Shown here piece after piece: positions 63,611 to 64,000 of a stretch of DNA of 64,000 nt. The DNA comes from Bacillota bacterium (GTDB taxonomy: Bacteria > Bacillota > Clostridia > Lachnospirales > Lachnospiraceae): assembly GCA_023402845.1 (NCBI GenBank), contig JAEYFP010000039.1, positions 1-64,000 of the forward strand, written 5' to 3'. The translations under genes were made by a program, and so were the position numbers. Below the pieces are notes generated by a model. It was given only the letters and a program-made list of their open reading frames with translations, did no database searches and was not told the DNA's origin. Every line of letters begins with the position of its first letter. Positions within the stretch are counted from its first letter, which is position 1.

Positions 63611-64000
63611 GGCTGGGATATGCTCCGACGCGCCGATTCGATTTTCCGGATCCGAAAAACGCGTATGAGAACAGCCTGAAAATCAGAGAACGGGTTGATT
63701 GTATTTTAGAAAAGCTGGGAGATGTGGAGCTTGTGGATCTGTCGTTTTTAAATGACGAAGCCTTGTTGTATCAGACTCAGGATGCCGAAGCGGTTGCAAG
63801 AGTGTTCCGGGAAAGGGAGGTCGATGCGGTTTTTGTACCGCACGCGAATTTCGGAAACGAAGAGGCCGTTGTGAAGCTGTGCGGAAAGCTTAAGGTACCG
63901 GTCTTAATATGGGGACCGAGGGACGAGGCGCCGCCGGGAGGCTACTGCTACCGGCAGACGGATACGCAGTGCGGCCTGTTTGCCACGACGATGGGGCTGC
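63589..64000 (+). CDS. L-fucose/L-arabinose isomerase-like protein, 5' part
   Basis: The gene begins at ATG 63589 after AAGGAGG and is cut by the end of the window; 137 codons are visible. The protein (KVRLGYAPTRRFDFPDPKNA; DAVFVPHANFGNEEAVVKL; VPVLIWGPRDEAPPGGYCYR) matches the N-terminal domain of fucose-isomerase-like proteins, which convert aldoses to ketoses. Its presence in this operon suggests the released sugar is a fucose- or arabinose-type aldose. Confidence 0.82.
   Translation, partial: MYNYRKVRLGYAPTRRFDFPDPKNAYENSLKIRERVDCILEKLGDVELVDLSFLNDEALLYQTQDAEAVARVFREREVDAVFVPHANFGNEEAVVKLCGKLKVPVLIWGPRDEAPPGGYCYRQTDTQCGLFATTMGL

Noticed and set aside
1..64000. CRISPR arrays, tRNA or rRNA genes
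   Set aside because: No regularly spaced direct repeats, cloverleaf-like segments or conserved rRNA sequence were seen on either strand.

Overview
The window looks like a chromosomal segment of a low-GC Gram-positive anaerobe, most likely a gut Lachnospiraceae (Clostridia). The basis is gene content and style: YesM/YesN-type two-component systems beside sugar ABC transporters, a DUF6070-like lipoprotein, a DUF368 transporter, many TTG/GTG starts and strong AGGAGG ribosome sites. No rRNA, tRNA, CRISPR array or replication origin was seen.

Layout. 0.1-3.4 kb: a bacteriohemerythrin, a DUF368 polyprenyl-phosphate transporter and a YyaL-type thioredoxin-fold protein. 3.4-12 kb (minus strand): a seven-gene transport operon with NikB/C/D/E-like parts, a NikA/OppA-like lipoprotein and two fused permease-ATPase half-transporters, probably for a nickel- or metallophore-type ligand. 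12.1-15.3 kb (minus): ahpC, an AhpF-like flavoprotein and a PchR-like AraC regulator in one operon behind a consensus promoter. 15.5-23.1 kb: a Rieske/FAD oxidoreductase, a tocopherol-cyclase-like protein, a chemoreceptor, an FNT channel, an unknown protein and a SulP transporter. 23.2-30.5 kb (minus): lipoprotein, histidine kinase, response regulator, sugar-binding protein and two permeases. 30.6-35.4 kb: a small XRE regulator, then a minus-strand catabolic operon (Cys-rich protein, amidohydrolase, Fe-alcohol dehydrogenase, class III aminotransferase). 35.4-37.0 kb: an IS110 element with a structured 5' leader. 37.1-37.5 kb: a 393-bp segment bounded by perfect 24-bp inverted repeats with an outward-facing consensus promoter inside. 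37.6-41.6 kb: a Fur/Zur-type regulator with a zinc ABC transporter operon. 41.6-49.0 kb: assorted single genes (BtrH-like, DUF6070-like, TetR+EamA, a methyltransferase remnant, AAA ATPase, GNAT, ArsB/SLC13-type permease). 49.1-64 kb (plus): a carbohydrate locus with a Fe-dehydrogenase, two GH2 enzymes, HK/RR, an ABC sugar importer, an MFS transporter and the start of a fucose-isomerase-like gene.

Functional links. The two HK/RR pairs each sit next to an ABC sugar importer they probably control. The GH2 enzymes lack signal peptides and probably cleave imported oligosaccharides in the cytoplasm. The Fur-type regulator has a 7-1-7 inverted repeat in its own leader, consistent with autoregulation of the zinc operon. 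The PchR-like regulator is co-transcribed with the peroxide-detoxification genes and directly precedes the metal/peptide importer, suggesting coupling of metal uptake and peroxide defence.

Most unusual signals: (1) a roughly 120-nt repeat present twice (11894-12007 minus; 41639-41759 plus), about 89% identical over its 98-nt core, lying just upstream of genes in the same orientation and able to form two mutually exclusive hairpins; (2) the inverton-like segment upstream of the zinc operon; (3) the structured leader of the IS110 element, a candidate bridge RNA; (4) a permease with an ideal Shine-Dalgarno followed by ACG rather than ATG.
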